A stretch of DNA of 64,000 nt from Xenorhabdus griffiniae (GCF_037265215.1 NZ_CP147737.1:2574001-2638000), one strand, 5' to 3'. Positions 42,481-52,942 are shown, counted from the first letter of the stretch. Translations and numbers: made by a program. Notes: generated by a model not told the origin, from the letters alone.

Positions 42481-43161
42481 TTAATGAGTTACACCTAAAG
42501 AATGATAAGCATTTTGAACTTTCCATAAATAACGCGAAGCCTGTGGTGCAGGATGATTATTTTGAACATACTGATAGAACTCATTTGGAGTCATTCGATT
42601 AATTTTATTAATTGCTAAAGCCCGGTTTGAGTCAAACGTTCGCAATAATGCCCCGGCACCATTTACATAAGCAACTATCGTTGCATAGTACAGTGTTTCT
42701 GGATTAGAAATACCTTCCAGATGCTGTTTTTTCAAAATGCTGATATAAGCAGTACCAAGGTCGATATTGGTTTCAGGATCTTTCAATTCACGTGTTGTTG
42801 GTTGTCCTGGTTTCCCTTTCACTCTGTAAGCATCTCGTCCAGCCGTGGATGCCTTAATCTGCATGAGTCCAACTGCATTCGATTTACTAACAACCTCTGG
42901 ACGAAAATCTGATTCCACCTGAATAATCGCTTTGATGAGCGTTTCATCAACACCATAACGTTTTGCAGCTTGCGCAATAAGACCATCAAATGGGGTGGAT
43001 TTAAACCTATTTGTCAATTTACGGCTACCAAAAACAGCTTTATTGCCATCAAGCATACGCTTTACCGTTGTTTGTCCATTACTGTCTGATTGCTGTACTT
43101 GTTGGCTTGCACATCCAGACAATAACAATGCCACCGCAATGTAACGGAGTTTTAATTTCAC
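42481..43161 (-). CDS. emtA: Membrane-bound lytic murein transglycosylase (EmtA/MltE-like)
   Basis: Lipoprotein of 226 residues that cleaves peptidoglycan glycan strands endolytically. Lipobox LLSGC (Cys about residue 17), then the SLT domain with catalytic Glu in IIQVESDFRP, VVSKSNAVGLMQIKASTAGRD, PETNIDLGTAYISIL and YVNGAGALLRTF, all close to E. coli EmtA. Longer than EmtA (203) because of an extra segment after the lipobox. The start is GTG at 43161, with GGAAG a few bases upstream. Stands alone between repeats. Confidence 0.88.
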   Translation of the reverse strand: MKLKLRYIAVALLLSGCASQQVQQSDSNGQTTVKRMLDGNKAVFGSRKLTNRFKSTPFDGLIAQAAKRYGVDETLIKAIIQVESDFRPEVVSKSNAVGLMQIKASTAGRDAYRVKGKPGQPTTRELKDPETNIDLGTAYISILKKQHLEGISNPETLYYATIVAYVNGAGALLRTFDSNRALAINKINRMTPNEFYQYVQNNHPAPQASRYLWKVQNAYHSLGVTH

Positions 43162-43240
43162 CCTGCTTCCCCTAAATAAAATTAATCTTATAAAGGATAT
43201 ATAATTTTACTGATAAACCAAAAATATTTTTCTATCGCTT

Positions 43241-43332
43241 ATACCCATCTAACTTCAAGATGCGTGTGATTTCTCCCCGCGAAGCGGGGAGAAATCGTGT
43301 TGTGAATTGCAACTTGAAGTTTAATGCATATA
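43241..43332 (+). repeat. ACCAATCTAACTTC-type palindromic repeat with internal deletion
   Basis: Same element as 42275 and 52321 but starting ATACCCATCTAAC and lacking the CAGGTTTCATAT stretch after the inner hairpin (TTCTCCCCGCGAAGCGGGGAGAA). Lies between emtA and the divergent yfe operon in a 385-bp gap that otherwise holds only the yfe promoter region. Confidence 0.75.
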
Positions 43333-43492
43333 TCAAAATAAATCTCGTTATTGCTCGTGGTTAACGCTAGACAACATGCTGTTTTTCTGTTCGCATGAAG
43401 TGCGCCATTGTCATATCAATCAATAAGAATTTAAGGAGCGTCTATCGAATTTATTGTTAATTTTCTCTCTATCGCCTTGACTTTATACAAGT

Positions 43493-43511
43493 GATACTGA
43501 TAATCATTATC
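43493..43511 (+). promoter_or_regulatory. Fur box upstream of yfeA
   Basis: GATACTGATAATCATTATC matches the 19-bp Fur consensus at 18 of 19 positions by my count, 35 bp before the yfeA start codon. This predicts iron (and perhaps manganese) repression of yfeABCD. Confidence 0.9.
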
Positions 43512-43546
43512 AATAATTATATGTACAACAAGTAAGGGTTATCATA

Positions 43547-44461
43547 ATGAATAAAAAATATTCTCTTTCTGATTTTCCGATATTCAATCTGATCCTTGTT
43601 CTATTCACAATGGCGCTATTTAGCCAGCAAGCTCATGCCGAGAAAACATTCAGAGTGGTTACAACATTTACTATTATTCAAGATATAGCCCAAAATGTCG
43701 CAGGAGACGCAGCAATTGTCGAGTCAATCACTAAACCTGGTGCAGAAATCCATGATTATCAACCCACTCCTAAAGATATCATAAAAGCGCAGCGTGCAGA
43801 CCTTATCCTCTGGAATGGCTTAAATTTAGAACGCTGGTTCGAACGTTTCTTTGAAAACATGCAAGATATCCCTGCTGCAGTGATAACCGAAGGTATTACT
43901 CCTCTACCGATTCGTGAAGGACCTTACAATAAAAACCCTAACCCCCACGCCTGGATGTCGCCCAAAAATGCGCTGATCTATATCGAAAATATTCGTAAAG
44001 CCTTTGTCAAATACGATCCCGATAATGCCGAAATTTACAATCGTAATGCCAAAGCTTATGCAGAAAAAATGGCTCAATTGGATGCGCCTCTTAGGGAACG
44101 TCTTGCTCGTATTCCTGAAGAGCAACGCTGGCTAGTCACCAGTGAAGGCGCTTTCAGCTACCTCACACAAGATTATGGTTTCAAAGAAGTTTACTTGTGG
44201 CCAATTAATGCTGAGGAACAAGGTTCCCCACAACAGGTTCGCCGTGTTATTGATACAGTAAGAGCTAATAAGATCCCAGTTGTCTTCAGTGAAAGCACTG
44301 TTTCAGATAAACCAGCAAAACAAGTCAGTAAAGAAACGGGAGCACGTTACGGCGGGGTACTTTATGTAGACTCCCTCTCCACTCAAAAAGGACCGGTTCC
44401 AACTTATATTGATCTACTTAACACCACTGTAGACACTATCGCAAAAGGATTTAATCAATGA
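43547..44461 (+). CDS. yfeA: Periplasmic Fe/Mn-binding protein of the YfeABCD (SitABCD) transporter
   Basis: Cluster A-I (ZnuA-like) metal-binding protein that delivers divalent iron or manganese to the inner-membrane transporter. 304 residues: signal peptide ending SQQAHA, then [20 protein letters not shown]. The metal ligands expected for SitA/YfeA are visible: His in [12 protein letters not shown], His in PHAWMSPK, Glu in [10 protein letters not shown] and Asp in YVDSLS. The stop overlaps the yfeB start (ATGA). Confidence 0.94.
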   Translation: MNKKYSLSDFPIFNLILVLFTMALFSQQAHAEKTFRVVTTFTIIQDIAQNVAGDAAIVESITKPGAEIHDYQPTPKDIIKAQRADLILWNGLNLERWFERFFENMQDIPAAVITEGITPLPIREGPYNKNPNPHAWMSPKNALIYIENIRKAFVKYDPDNAEIYNRNAKAYAEKMAQLDAPLRERLARIPEEQRWLVTSEGAFSYLTQDYGFKEVYLWPINAEEQGSPQQVRRVIDTVRANKIPVVFSESTVSDKPAKQVSKETGARYGGVLYVDSLSTQKGPVPTYIDLLNTTVDTIAKGFNQ

Positions 44462-45369
44462 ATCGCTCATCATTAAACCATCTATCGTTATTTGAGCATC
44501 CTCATTTAATTGTGGATAACGCCACTGTCACTTACAACAATGGGCATACGGCTATTTATGATGCCAGTTTTGACATTACTGGCGGCACAATTTGTGCACT
44601 GGTAGGTATGAATGGCAGCGGCAAATCCACATTATTCAAAACCATTATGGGATTAGTCACACCTTCACAAGGAAAAGTGACTCTCAACAAGCAACCTATC
44701 AAAGCTGCATTAAAACAAAATATCATCGCATATGTTCCTCAAACTGAAGATGTAGATTGGAATTTTCCGGTTCTGGTTTCTGATGTTGTAATGATGGGAC
44801 GCTATGGAAAAATGGGATTTTTGCGCCGCCCCAGTAAGCGAGATCATGAAATCGTCAATAAAGCCCTTGAACGTGTTGGGCTGACGGACTTGCGTGATCG
44901 CCAAATTGGTGAACTTTCTGGCGGACAGAAAAAACGCGCATTTTTAGCCCGTGCATTGGCTCAAGAAGGGAAAGTTTTGCTACTGGACGAACCTTTTACT
45001 GGGGTAGATGTTAAAACAGAAAATGCCATTATTGACTTACTTCGTGACTTACGTGACGAAGGGCATTTGGTCTTAGTGTCAACGCATAACCTCGGCAGTG
45101 TACCTGAATTTTGTGATCACGTTATTTTGATCAACCGCACGGTGCTCGCCAGTGGCCGAACTGAAAATACGTTTACTCAAAAAAATCTGGAAATAACCTT
45201 CGGTGGCGTCTTGCGCCATATTAATCTTTCCGCGCCTGAGCTGCATAAAGATGACGATCCACGCTCACTGACAGTAATAACCGATGATGAACGTGCTGCC
45301 GTCTTTTACGGACATGATCACCATATTCCACCGCGGCAAAACCCCAAACAAAAGGAAAACCAACCATGA
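44458..45369 (+). CDS. yfeB: YfeB (SitB) ABC transporter ATPase
   Basis: ATPase driving metal import. 303 residues: Walker [11 protein letters not shown]-loop [13 protein letters not shown], signature LSGGQKKR, Walker [14 protein letters not shown]-loop VSTHNL. The C-terminal His-rich tail ([10 protein letters not shown]) is typical of this family and may bind metal. Overlaps both neighbours by 4 nt. Confidence 0.94.
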   Translation: MNRSSLNHLSLFEHPHLIVDNATVTYNNGHTAIYDASFDITGGTICALVGMNGSGKSTLFKTIMGLVTPSQGKVTLNKQPIKAALKQNIIAYVPQTEDVDWNFPVLVSDVVMMGRYGKMGFLRRPSKRDHEIVNKALERVGLTDLRDRQIGELSGGQKKRAFLARALAQEGKVLLLDEPFTGVDVKTENAIIDLLRDLRDEGHLVLVSTHNLGSVPEFCDHVILINRTVLASGRTENTFTQKNLEITFGGVLRHINLSAPELHKDDDPRSLTVITDDERAAVFYGHDHHIPPRQNPKQKENQP

Positions 45370-46241
45370 TGGAACTGCTTTTACAACCATTCAGTTACAA
45401 CTACATGGTGAAAGCCATGTGGGTAAGCACCATTGTTGGGGGTGTCTGTGCTTTCTTATCTGCTTATCTGATGCTAAAAGGTTGGTCACTAATGGGAGAT
45501 GCCCTTTCCCACTCTGTTGTGCCTGGTGTCGCAGGTGCATATGCTCTCGGTTTACCTTATGCAGGTGGTGCTTTTTTTACAGGGATGCTCGCTGCATTAT
45601 CAATGACATTGGTGCGTCATATCACTCGGTTACGTGAAGATGCGGTGATAGGTTTTATATTCTCCACTTTTTTTGCCGTCGGATTATTGATCGTTTCTTT
45701 AAACCCTACATCCGTGAATGTACAAACCATTATATTAGGCAATATTCTCGGGATCGCTGATGAAGATGTTTTACAAGTGGAAATCATTATTGCCGTTTCC
45801 TTCATCATCTTAATGGTACTTTGGAAAGATCTGTTGGTTGTTTTCTTTGATGAAACTCACGCACGCTCTATTGGATTATCACCGTTACGGTTGAAAATCA
45901 TTTTCTTCACTTTATTAAGTGCCTGTACTGTTGCTGCATTACAGACAGTAGGCGCTATCCTGGTTATCGCAATGGTTGTAACGCCTGGTGCAACCGCCTA
46001 TTTATTGACAGATCGATTTAAACATTTGTTGATTATTGCCGTCGCTATCGGCTCACTCACGAGTGGTATCGGCGCATATGTGAGTTATTTTCTCAACGGT
46101 GCAACTGGAGGAGTGATTGTCACCATACAAACAGTCATTTTCTTACTCGCGTTCTTCTTTGCCCCTAAGCATGGCACGTTAGCCTCCCGCAGACGAGCCA
46201 GAAAGGAATCTCTGGCATTGATTCAGGAGCAACGCTCATGA
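45366..46241 (+). CDS. yfeC: YfeC (SitC) metal ABC transporter permease
   Basis: ABC-3 family permease, 291 residues, about eight hydrophobic segments. Signatures: [20 protein letters not shown] near residue 40 and [27 protein letters not shown]. Starts [19 protein letters not shown] in the ATGA overlap with yfeB. Confidence 0.93.
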   Translation: MMELLLQPFSYNYMVKAMWVSTIVGGVCAFLSAYLMLKGWSLMGDALSHSVVPGVAGAYALGLPYAGGAFFTGMLAALSMTLVRHITRLREDAVIGFIFSTFFAVGLLIVSLNPTSVNVQTIILGNILGIADEDVLQVEIIIAVSFIILMVLWKDLLVVFFDETHARSIGLSPLRLKIIFFTLLSACTVAALQTVGAILVIAMVVTPGATAYLLTDRFKHLLIIAVAIGSLTSGIGAYVSYFLNGATGGVIVTIQTVIFLLAFFFAPKHGTLASRRRARKESLALIQEQRS

Positions 46242-47134
46242 ACACATTTATTGAATTAATAACTGAACCTTTCATGCATGAGTTTATGCGACGAGCTATC
46301 TATGCGGCCATTATGGTGGGCGCTGTTTGTGCTGTACTTTCCTGTTACTTAGTCTTAAAGGGTTGGTCATTGATGGGAGATGCCATTTCCCATGCTGTTT
46401 TGCCAGGGATAGTGCTCGCTTTTGTAACCGGCATACCACTTGCAATAGGTGCTTTCCTTTCTGGTATATCTTGTGCATTCGCGACAGGCTACCTAAAAGA
46501 ACATAGCCGAATCAAAGAAGATACTGTCATGGGAATCGTTTTCTCAGGTATGTTTGCATTTGGGTTAGTCCTGTTTACTCGTATCGATACGGATCAACAC
46601 CTGACACACATTTTATTTGGCAGCATACTCGGCATTACCCAGCATGAATTACTCCAAACCTTGTGTATTGCCGGGATCACGCTGGCTATTGTGTTGCTAA
46701 AGAGAAAAGATTTCATGCTCTACTGCTTCGACCCCAACCAGGCACGAGTGGTTGGTCTTCCCGTAAAACTTCTCCATTACGGGTTATTATCACTGCTGGC
46801 CCTAACAATTGTCGCATCGTTGCAGGCTGTCGGTATCATCCTGGTCATTGCGATGTTAATCTCCCCCGGTATTATTGCTTTTATACTTTGCCGGAGCTTT
46901 GATCGCATGTTGATTGTAGCAATGGTTGCTTCTATATCATCCAGTGTACTTGGCACTATCATCAGCTTCCATATTGATGGTGAAACAGGCCCCTGTATCG
47001 TCATCATTCAGGCAATTTTCTTTGCTATTGCACTGACTTATGATCAAATAAAATTAGCTTGCAAGAAAGCAAACAAAAGATCGTTTGAGAAAATCTCATC
47101 CCAAGAAGTATCAATTCCAGAAAAATCAAATTAA
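46238..47134 (+). CDS. yfeD: YfeD (SitD) metal ABC transporter permease
   Basis: Second ABC-3 permease, 298 residues, paralogous to YfeC ([42 protein letters not shown]). Overlaps yfeC by 4 nt. Last gene of yfeABCD; the Lys-rich cytoplasmic tail is normal for the family. Confidence 0.93.
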   Translation: MNTFIELITEPFMHEFMRRAIYAAIMVGAVCAVLSCYLVLKGWSLMGDAISHAVLPGIVLAFVTGIPLAIGAFLSGISCAFATGYLKEHSRIKEDTVMGIVFSGMFAFGLVLFTRIDTDQHLTHILFGSILGITQHELLQTLCIAGITLAIVLLKRKDFMLYCFDPNQARVVGLPVKLLHYGLLSLLALTIVASLQAVGIILVIAMLISPGIIAFILCRSFDRMLIVAMVASISSSVLGTIISFHIDGETGPCIVIIQAIFFAIALTYDQIKLACKKANKRSFEKISSQEVSIPEKSN

Positions 47135-47147
47135 AAAATAATAGAGT

Positions 47148-47171
47148 GCCATATCAAATTTGAGATATGGC
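47148..47171 (+). terminator. Terminator after yfeABCD
   Basis: 8-bp stem GCCATATC / GATATGGC with an 8-nt loop, 14 nt after yfeD, followed by CTTATTAATT. T-run is short. Confidence 0.55.
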
Positions 47172-47266
47172 CTTATTAATTCCTATTAAAACGCCTTTTA
47201 TCCTGTTCAAATGTTACATCTGTCTGTAATATAAGCATAGCAACTGTCAACTTAATGAGGTGAAAC

Positions 47267-48136
47267 ATGTGGCAAACAGTGAGCCGACTATTAAGTGAGC
47301 ATTTTGGTGATGCTGAAATTCACGATAAAGAGGAATTGACAGGAGGAGATATTCACCGCGCCTGGCATGTTAAATATGGTGAACAGCATATCTTTATCAA
47401 ATCCAACGTGAAAGAAATGCTGCCAATTTTCAAAGCAGAAGCAGAGCAACTGGAATTATTAGCTCGCAGCAAAACAACCCGAGTTCCCGACGTTTATGGT
47501 GTAGGTCACGACCGCAACTATAGCTTCCTGCTACTGGAACATTTGCCCATAAAACCCTTTAACCCACACAGTGCGTATCTTTTTGGTCAACACCTTGCGA
47601 AGCTACATCAATGGAGCGAACAACCTAAATTCGGTTTTGATTTTGATAACATGCTGGCAACGACCATACAACCTAACGGATGGCAAAAGCGTTGGGCCCA
47701 TTTTTATGCCGAAAAACGCATTGGATGGCAACTGCAACTTGCCGCTGATAACGGGATGGTGTTTGGAGATATTAACCAAATTGTTCAAGTAATCAGCGAT
47801 AGACTGCACAATCATCACCCTCAACCCTCTCTCCTGCATGGCGATCTATGGCCCATGAACTGTGCATCATTGAACGATAATTGTGCCGTCACTTTTGATC
47901 CTGCCTGCTATTGGGGAGATCGCGAATGCGATCTGGCGATGCTGCCACTTTACCCAGATCTTCCTTTGCAAATATTTGATGGTTACCAAAGTATTTGGCC
48001 ATTGCCTAAAGATTTTCTTGAACGTCAACCCATTTACCAACTTTACTATTTGTTAAATAGATGCAATCTTTTCGGAGGAGAGAATTTTATTCTAATCCAA
48101 AAGATAATTGATAAAATTTTATCTGAGCAGACATAA
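47267..48136 (+). CDS. yniA: Fructosamine kinase family protein YniA
   Basis: 289-residue member of the fructosamine-3-kinase / aminoglycoside phosphotransferase-like fold, thought to phosphorylate glycated amines. ATP-binding ELTGGDIHRAWHVKYG, catalytic loop LLHGDLWPMNCAS and metal-binding FDPACYWGDRECDLAM are present. Followed, as in E. coli, by yniB and yniC, although yniB is on the other strand here. Confidence 0.9.
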   Translation: MWQTVSRLLSEHFGDAEIHDKEELTGGDIHRAWHVKYGEQHIFIKSNVKEMLPIFKAEAEQLELLARSKTTRVPDVYGVGHDRNYSFLLLEHLPIKPFNPHSAYLFGQHLAKLHQWSEQPKFGFDFDNMLATTIQPNGWQKRWAHFYAEKRIGWQLQLAADNGMVFGDINQIVQVISDRLHNHHPQPSLLHGDLWPMNCASLNDNCAVTFDPACYWGDRECDLAMLPLYPDLPLQIFDGYQSIWPLPKDFLERQPIYQLYYLLNRCNLFGGENFILIQKIIDKILSEQT

Positions 48137-48250
48137 GAGAACTTAATATTTAATTATTGATAATAGTCCAATGATTCAAAAAAAGATAAAATTTATTATA
48201 TTAACCCCAACGTGACATTGAGCATCCTTGCCGTGTTATTAACTATCGCA

Positions 48251-48808
48251 TTACCATCCTAAAAATTTAAATAAGAAGTACGCAATTACACCGATAATGA
48301 TTGGTGATATGTAAAGGATAAAAATCTGGCTAAATAAAGAATGAGAGGGGAACGCAATTTTAGCTTCCAATTGTTCCTTAGTTATTCCACTCTCCTGCGC
48401 GTGTTCAAAGACCATTTGATCTTCAATACGTTCTTTGACGAATTTAAATTGACGATACATTCTCAATCCAGATGCACTCATTGCCAGCCCCACAAACATC
48501 AGCATATAAATGACAAAAAAGCTGATATTCTCCCCAGTTATGCCAGCAACACGCTCAGGGGTTGGAGAATGCTTCCAGAAAAAATCCAAAAATGGTGTAT
48601 TGAATTTAATCATTTCTGTCATCATCTGAAGAAAATCATTCAAGACAGCATTAACTCCACCACCTCCAATACCGTCACCTTTAACACCATGCTGCCCTGC
48701 GGCTAGATTAATCACTGAGACAAAAGTTGACAACAGGGAGGGGACAAAAATAATCCAGCCCAAAATTCGCTTAGCGATAGCAATATATCTGGCTTGTTGA
48801 TACGTCAT
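48251..48808 (-). CDS. yniB: Inner-membrane protein YniB
   Basis: 185-residue membrane protein of unknown function, similar to E. coli YniB from its start (MTYQQARYIAIAKRILGWII) onwards. Three or four hydrophobic segments, the last at the C-terminus (YISPIIIGVIAYFLFKFLGW). I start at 48808, preceded by GGAG at 6 nt; the frame is open 18 nt further. Transcribed towards yniA, away from hxpB. Confidence 0.85.
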   Translation of the reverse strand: MTYQQARYIAIAKRILGWIIFVPSLLSTFVSVINLAAGQHGVKGDGIGGGGVNAVLNDFLQMMTEMIKFNTPFLDFFWKHSPTPERVAGITGENISFFVIYMLMFVGLAMSASGLRMYRQFKFVKERIEDQMVFEHAQESGITKEQLEAKIAFPSHSLFSQIFILYISPIIIGVIAYFLFKFLGW

Positions 48809-49015
48809 GACATTCTCCATTGGCATAAATAATTTTATTTTTTAGTCAATGATAGCTCATAAAGAACCAACTTTAATCCTATTTACGGAGTCAATCTCTT
48901 ACTTTACTGATGAAACTATCTCTTTCTTTGCTATCACCCATAACGAGATTTAATTTATTGGAATTGTTACAATCAAACTTCTTTAATCACTGTTATCATC
49001 GCGGAGAGATTTGAG

Positions 49016-49681
49016 ATGTCATTTTGTTTATCTATGGAAGCTGCTATTTTTGATATGGATGGTTTACTGATTGATTCTGAACCTTATTGGGCACAGGGAG
49101 AAAAAAGCGTATTCAGTGAACTAGGACTGGATTTAAATTTAGCCAAAAACCTACCTGACACATTGGGATTACGAATCGATCACGTTGTTGAGTTATGGTA
49201 TCAAGCATCACCCTGGCAAGGTGCCTCTAAAAGTGAAGTTGAACAACGTATCATCGATTACGTAGTTCAGTCAGTTGAAAAAAACCGTCCCTTACTGCCT
49301 GGAGTAGAACATGCTTTAAATCTCTGTCGCGAACGTGGGTTAAAAATTGGTCTGGCCTCCGCCTCACCCTATGAGATGATCAAAAAAGTGCTCGAATTGT
49401 TTAACCTACGACACTACTTTGATGTTGTCGTTTCTGCTGCACACTTACCTTACAGTAAACCACATCCCGAAGTTTATTTGCTGGCAGCCAGTCAACTTGG
49501 AGTCAACCCAACTAACTGTCTTACATTAGAAGACTCATTCAACGGTATGATCGCAACCAAAGCAGCAAGAATGCGCTCAATCGTCGTCCCCGCCTCCCAC
49601 CATTTTGATGATCCCCGCTGGTCATTGGCTGACGTTAAACTGAATTCGCTGGAAAAATTAACAATAGAAAATATTACTTAA
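49016..49681 (+). CDS. hxpB: Hexitol/2-deoxyglucose-6-phosphate phosphatase HxpB (YniC)
   Basis: HAD-superfamily phosphatase of the beta-phosphoglucomutase type, 221 residues. Nucleophile motif FDMDGLLIDSEP, motif II LASASP, motif III Lys in YSKPHPEVYL, motif IV LEDSFNGMIATKAARM. In E. coli it dephosphorylates hexitol phosphates and 2-deoxyglucose-6-phosphate. A start at MEAAIF (49034) is also possible. Confidence 0.9.
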   Translation: MSFCLSMEAAIFDMDGLLIDSEPYWAQGEKSVFSELGLDLNLAKNLPDTLGLRIDHVVELWYQASPWQGASKSEVEQRIIDYVVQSVEKNRPLLPGVEHALNLCRERGLKIGLASASPYEMIKKVLELFNLRHYFDVVVSAAHLPYSKPHPEVYLLAASQLGVNPTNCLTLEDSFNGMIATKAARMRSIVVPASHHFDDPRWSLADVKLNSLEKLTIENIT

Positions 49682-49688
49682 TAGCCAC

Positions 49689-49721
49689 TGCGCTGCCCTA
49701 TTTCTCGTATAAGGCAGCGCA
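49689..49721 (+). terminator. Terminator after hxpB
   Basis: 9-bp GC-rich stem TGCGCTGCC / GGCAGCGCA with a 15-nt loop, 8 nt after the hxpB stop. Confidence 0.6.
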
Positions 49722-49816
49722 AATATCAGCTGTCTCCTCAACCAACCAAGACACAGTTTCAAAATTTTCCTGGTTACCCTCTATCTTCCTCAGACAAAAC
49801 CCTCTATACTGCCTCA

Positions 49817-49832
49817 CTGTATGTATAAACAG
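49817..49832 (+). promoter_or_regulatory. LexA (SOS) box upstream of ydjM
   Basis: CTGT-ATGTATAA-ACAG is a perfect CTGT-N8-ACAG site with an AT-rich spacer, 31 bp before the ydjM start. ydjM is a LexA target in E. coli. Confidence 0.85.
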
Positions 49833-49863
49833 CAATCAGCATAAATAATTAGTATAAATCGTT

Positions 49864-50457
49864 ATGACAGCAGAAGGGCATCTTCTTTTTTCCGTTGCCA
49901 GCCTTGTATTGGCTCACCAGCTAGAAATCACACCAGAAATAGCACAGGGAGACTGGTTACACATGCTTCCCGGCGTACTTCTGGCTTCATTGTTACCAGA
50001 TATCGACCATCCAAGTTCAACCTTAGGCAGATTGTTCCGCTTTATATCCATTCCAATCGCGCGATTATGTGGGCATCGTGGATTTACACATAGTTTATTA
50101 GCACTGCTTGTGGGGGTTACCCTATTCCAGACTGAAATACCGTCTAGTTGGCCCATTCCAACTGACTTTGTCCATGCAATGGTTATCGGTTATATCAGTC
50201 ATCTTATTGCTGATATGCTTACTCCCGCTGGTATCCCACTGTTATGGCCGCTAAGAATACGTTTTTGCTTACCTATTCTTAGAGGTAAGGAACGTAAAAA
50301 AGCCGAACGTTTTATTGCCGTACTGATAGTAGTTATCGCTATTATCCTTCCACAACACATCGATTTCTCATTCGCACGCTATTTCGACAGCTTACAATTT
50401 AACAAAATACAGTTTGATAAATTACCTATCGATAAGCTACAGAATCTCTACAAATAA
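49864..50457 (+). CDS. ydjM: YdjM, LexA-regulated metal-dependent hydrolase-like membrane protein
   Basis: 197-residue inner-membrane protein of the YdjM/DUF457 family. Conserved His/Asp motifs MTAEGHLLFS, LLPDIDHPSS, GHRGFTHSLL and HLIADMLTPAGIPLLWP resemble a membrane metal-dependent hydrolase. Hydrophobic helices lie between them. The C-terminal ~30 residues repeat F-K-I-x-F-D-K-L patterns, not seen in the E. coli protein as far as I recall. A LexA box precedes the gene. Confidence 0.88.
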   Translation: MTAEGHLLFSVASLVLAHQLEITPEIAQGDWLHMLPGVLLASLLPDIDHPSSTLGRLFRFISIPIARLCGHRGFTHSLLALLVGVTLFQTEIPSSWPIPTDFVHAMVIGYISHLIADMLTPAGIPLLWPLRIRFCLPILRGKERKKAERFIAVLIVVIAIILPQHIDFSFARYFDSLQFNKIQFDKLPIDKLQNLYK

Positions 50458-50486
50458 CTGCTCAATATTCACATACAGCAAATACC

Positions 50487-50512
50487 GCAACCCCATTTTA
50501 AAATGGGGTTGC
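50487..50512 (+). terminator. Perfect 26-bp palindrome after ydjM
   Basis: GCAACCCCATTTT followed directly by AAAATGGGGTTGC, 30 bp past the ydjM stop. Behaves as a terminator hairpin; no clean T-run follows. The remaining gap to tcyP is AT-rich and holds the tcyP promoter region. Confidence 0.55.
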
Positions 50513-50758
50513 CTGCAAAATATCAATCATTTTTATTCACTTCCTGTCACCTTACAAAAACCTTTAACTCAGTAAGATACAAAGTTAACAGTTGCAATTG
50601 AGCAATAAACCAACACCGATAGATTAAGATATATAATCAATTTCACTAGCTAGTGAAAAATAATTATATTAAATTCCATTTAATTATAAGGAAGTAACTT
50701 CTTATACTGATAATATTTCACTTTAAGCATTTCAGGGTACGTAGGCGATAGATTCAAA

Positions 50759-50780
50759 TTGGAATAAATCTATATTCCAA
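50759..50780. promoter_or_regulatory. Dyad element upstream of tcyP
   Basis: TTGGAATA-AATCTA-TATTCCAA, 8-bp perfect arms, 54 bp before the tcyP start. Position fits an operator of a LysR-type or other dimeric regulator; CysB control would be natural but the site is not diagnostic. Confidence 0.3.
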
Positions 50781-50833
50781 ACTACATACCGCAGCTCGAA
50801 ATAGAAAGAGTATATAATTTTTGGAGACTAGAG

Positions 50834-52225
50834 ATGGATTTACCACTCATCATCAACGTGCTCGTTTTTGTAGCACTGCTTATTCTATTAGCAAAAACGA
50901 ACTCAAATAAATGGAGCTTATCCAAAAAAGTTCTTGTGGCTCTAGTCGTGGGCGTCGTTTTTGGACTGGCACTAAACATCATTTATGGAGCAGATAATCT
51001 TACCGTAAAAGAGTCAATTAAATGGTTCAATATTGTAGGTAATGGTTATGTACAACTGCTACAAATGGTTATCATGCCATTGGTTTTTGCTTCGATCCTA
51101 AGCGCCGTTACCCGCTTACACAAAGCATCTTCCTTAGGAAGGATCAGCTTCTTCACCATTGGTACATTATTGTTCACTACAGCAATTTCCGCTTTAATCG
51201 GTATTGTCATTGCCAATTTATTTGGGCTAAGTGCAGCAGGACTCATTCAAGGCACGCAAGAAACTGCACGTTTATTAGCAATTGAAAACAATTATATTGG
51301 CAAAGTTGCAGATATGAGTGTGCCTCAAATCATTCTCTCCTTTATCCCTAAAAATCCTTTTGCTGACCTGACGGGAGCACGCCCTACTTCTATTATTAGT
51401 GTGGTAATTTTTGCGGCATTTTTAGGCATCGCTGCGCTACAAATGATTAAAGATAATCAGGAACGCGGTAAACTGGCTCTCGTTGCCATTGATACTCTGC
51501 AAGCATGGGCAATGAAACTGGTCAGGTTAGTTATGTGCCTCACTCCATACGGTGTAATGGCCTTAATGACCAAAGTTGTCGCCAGCTCCAATATCCATGA
51601 CATTACTCAATTAGGTAGTTTTGTTGTGGCTTCCTACATTGCCCTTGGTCTGATGTTTGTAGTACATGGCGGACTTTTGGCATTCACGGGTATCAATCCT
51701 CTGAAATTCTTTAAAAAAGCAGGTCCTGTACTGACATTTGCATTTACCAGTCGTTCAAGCGCTGCAAGTATTCCCTTGAATGTCGAAACACAAACTCGTC
51801 GCCTCGGTGTACCTGAGTCTATTGCCAGCTTCTCCGCTTCTTTTGGCGCGACTATTGGGCAAAATGGCTGTGCTGGCATTTATCCAGCTATGTTGGCAGT
51901 GATGGTAGCGCCAACTGTAGGCATTGATCCCTTTGATCCATTGTGGATTGCAACGCTTGTGGGAATTGTGACTATCAGCTCTGCGGGGGTTGCTGGTGTT
52001 GGTGGTGGTGCAACATTTGCTGCATTGATTGTTTTACCTGCTATGGGCTTACCTGTCACCTTAGTGGCACTGCTTATTTCTGTTGAGCCTCTGATTGATA
52101 TGGGACGTACAGCATTAAATGTTAATGGCGCTATGACAGCAGGGACTATCACCAGTCAATTGATGAGAAAAACGAATAAAGAAGTATTTGAACAAGACGA
52201 AGACGTGGTATTAAATCAATCTTAA
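50834..52225 (+). CDS. tcyP: L-cystine symporter TcyP (YdjN)
   Basis: DAACS-family sodium- or proton-coupled transporter for cystine, 463 residues, about eight helices plus two hairpins. Signatures: [40 protein letters not shown] (serine-rich hairpin) and [23 protein letters not shown] near the C-terminus. Closely follows E. coli YdjN. GGAG before the ATG. Neighbour ydjM is also its neighbour in E. coli. Confidence 0.92.
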   Translation: MDLPLIINVLVFVALLILLAKTNSNKWSLSKKVLVALVVGVVFGLALNIIYGADNLTVKESIKWFNIVGNGYVQLLQMVIMPLVFASILSAVTRLHKASSLGRISFFTIGTLLFTTAISALIGIVIANLFGLSAAGLIQGTQETARLLAIENNYIGKVADMSVPQIILSFIPKNPFADLTGARPTSIISVVIFAAFLGIAALQMIKDNQERGKLALVAIDTLQAWAMKLVRLVMCLTPYGVMALMTKVVASSNIHDITQLGSFVVASYIALGLMFVVHGGLLAFTGINPLKFFKKAGPVLTFAFTSRSSAASIPLNVETQTRRLGVPESIASFSASFGATIGQNGCAGIYPAMLAVMVAPTVGIDPFDPLWIATLVGIVTISSAGVAGVGGGATFAALIVLPAMGLPVTLVALLISVEPLIDMGRTALNVNGAMTAGTITSQLMRKTNKEVFEQDEDVVLNQS

Positions 52226-52262
52226 TTCAAAATAAGAATTAGTAAATATAATATATTTTTAT

Positions 52263-52295
52263 CGAATAAGGCAGGTATATTAACTGCCTTATTCG
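52263..52295 (+). terminator. Terminator after tcyP
   Basis: Perfect 12-bp arms CGAATAAGGCAG / CTGCCTTATTCG with a 9-nt loop, 37 bp after tcyP, followed by a T-rich tract. Confidence 0.75.
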
Positions 52296-52320
52296 TTAGC
52301 TTGTTTGATTTTTAGTTTTA

Positions 52321-52428
52321 ATATACCAATCTAACTTCAAGATGCGTGTGGTTTCTTCCCGTGAAGTGGGAAGAAATCAGGTTTCATAGCGTGTTGTCAA
52401 TTACAACTTGAAGTTTAATGTGTATATA
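52321..52428 (+). repeat. ACCAATCTAACTTC-type palindromic repeat
   Basis: Begins ATATACCAATCTAACTTCAA and ends AACTTGAAGTTTAATGTGTATA; the inner hairpin has drifted to TTCTTCCCGTGAAGTGGGAAGAA with compensating changes on both sides, which suggests the hairpin itself is maintained. Confidence 0.78.
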
Positions 52429-52480
52429 ACGATTTTTAAATAAAAATTAACACTATTACTGAAGTATTTATTAACTAAAC

Positions 52481-52942
52481 TCATAATTCATAAATAGACT
52501 GCAAACAATTAGTAGAATATGACAATTCTACATAAAGATACATGGTATCACTACTAAGTGTTAGCAACACATCCCCATTATCGTTTGGGGAGATATTACA
52601 ATAGAAATTACTTTTTATTGTATATACACGCAGATTTTTTGTCGTTAACATTATCCACCAATAATCGAAATCAGGAAAAAAGAAGCTTACATCATAAACA
52701 ATATTCATGACAAATCTATGTGCTTCAAACATACCAACATTATCTAAACGCATATGTTCTTCTTTACTAGAATCATTCGCTCTGCGGTGACGTATTATCA
52801 CTGAGTCAACATCGTCCTTCCAATAATTAGAAAGGAAAACGGTCATGCTTCCAAAAATTAGATCATCCGGCAAGATAGTATTCTCACTCAATGAACGTTC
52901 CGATGACTTTGTCGTGCATCTCTTCGGATTTGGAATAGCCAT
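52481..52942 (-). pseudogene. Orphan beta-rich protein, 5' end replaced by IS1 remnant
   Basis: The open frame encodes 153 residues, but residues 1-25 are out-of-frame IS1 sequence; host-derived sequence begins at about residue 26 (position 52868). What remains (MTVFLSNYWKDDVDSVIIRH ... VYDVSFFFPDFDYWWIML ... NLRVYTIKSNFYCNIS) looks like a small secreted-type or cytolysin-like beta protein. The pattern faintly recalls the PUD1/PUD2 ('up-regulated in daf-2') domain found in some Xenorhabdus proteins, but I am not sure. ATG 52846 has GGAAG too close to serve well. Either a truncated relic or a fused gene still using the IS1 start. Confidence 0.5.
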
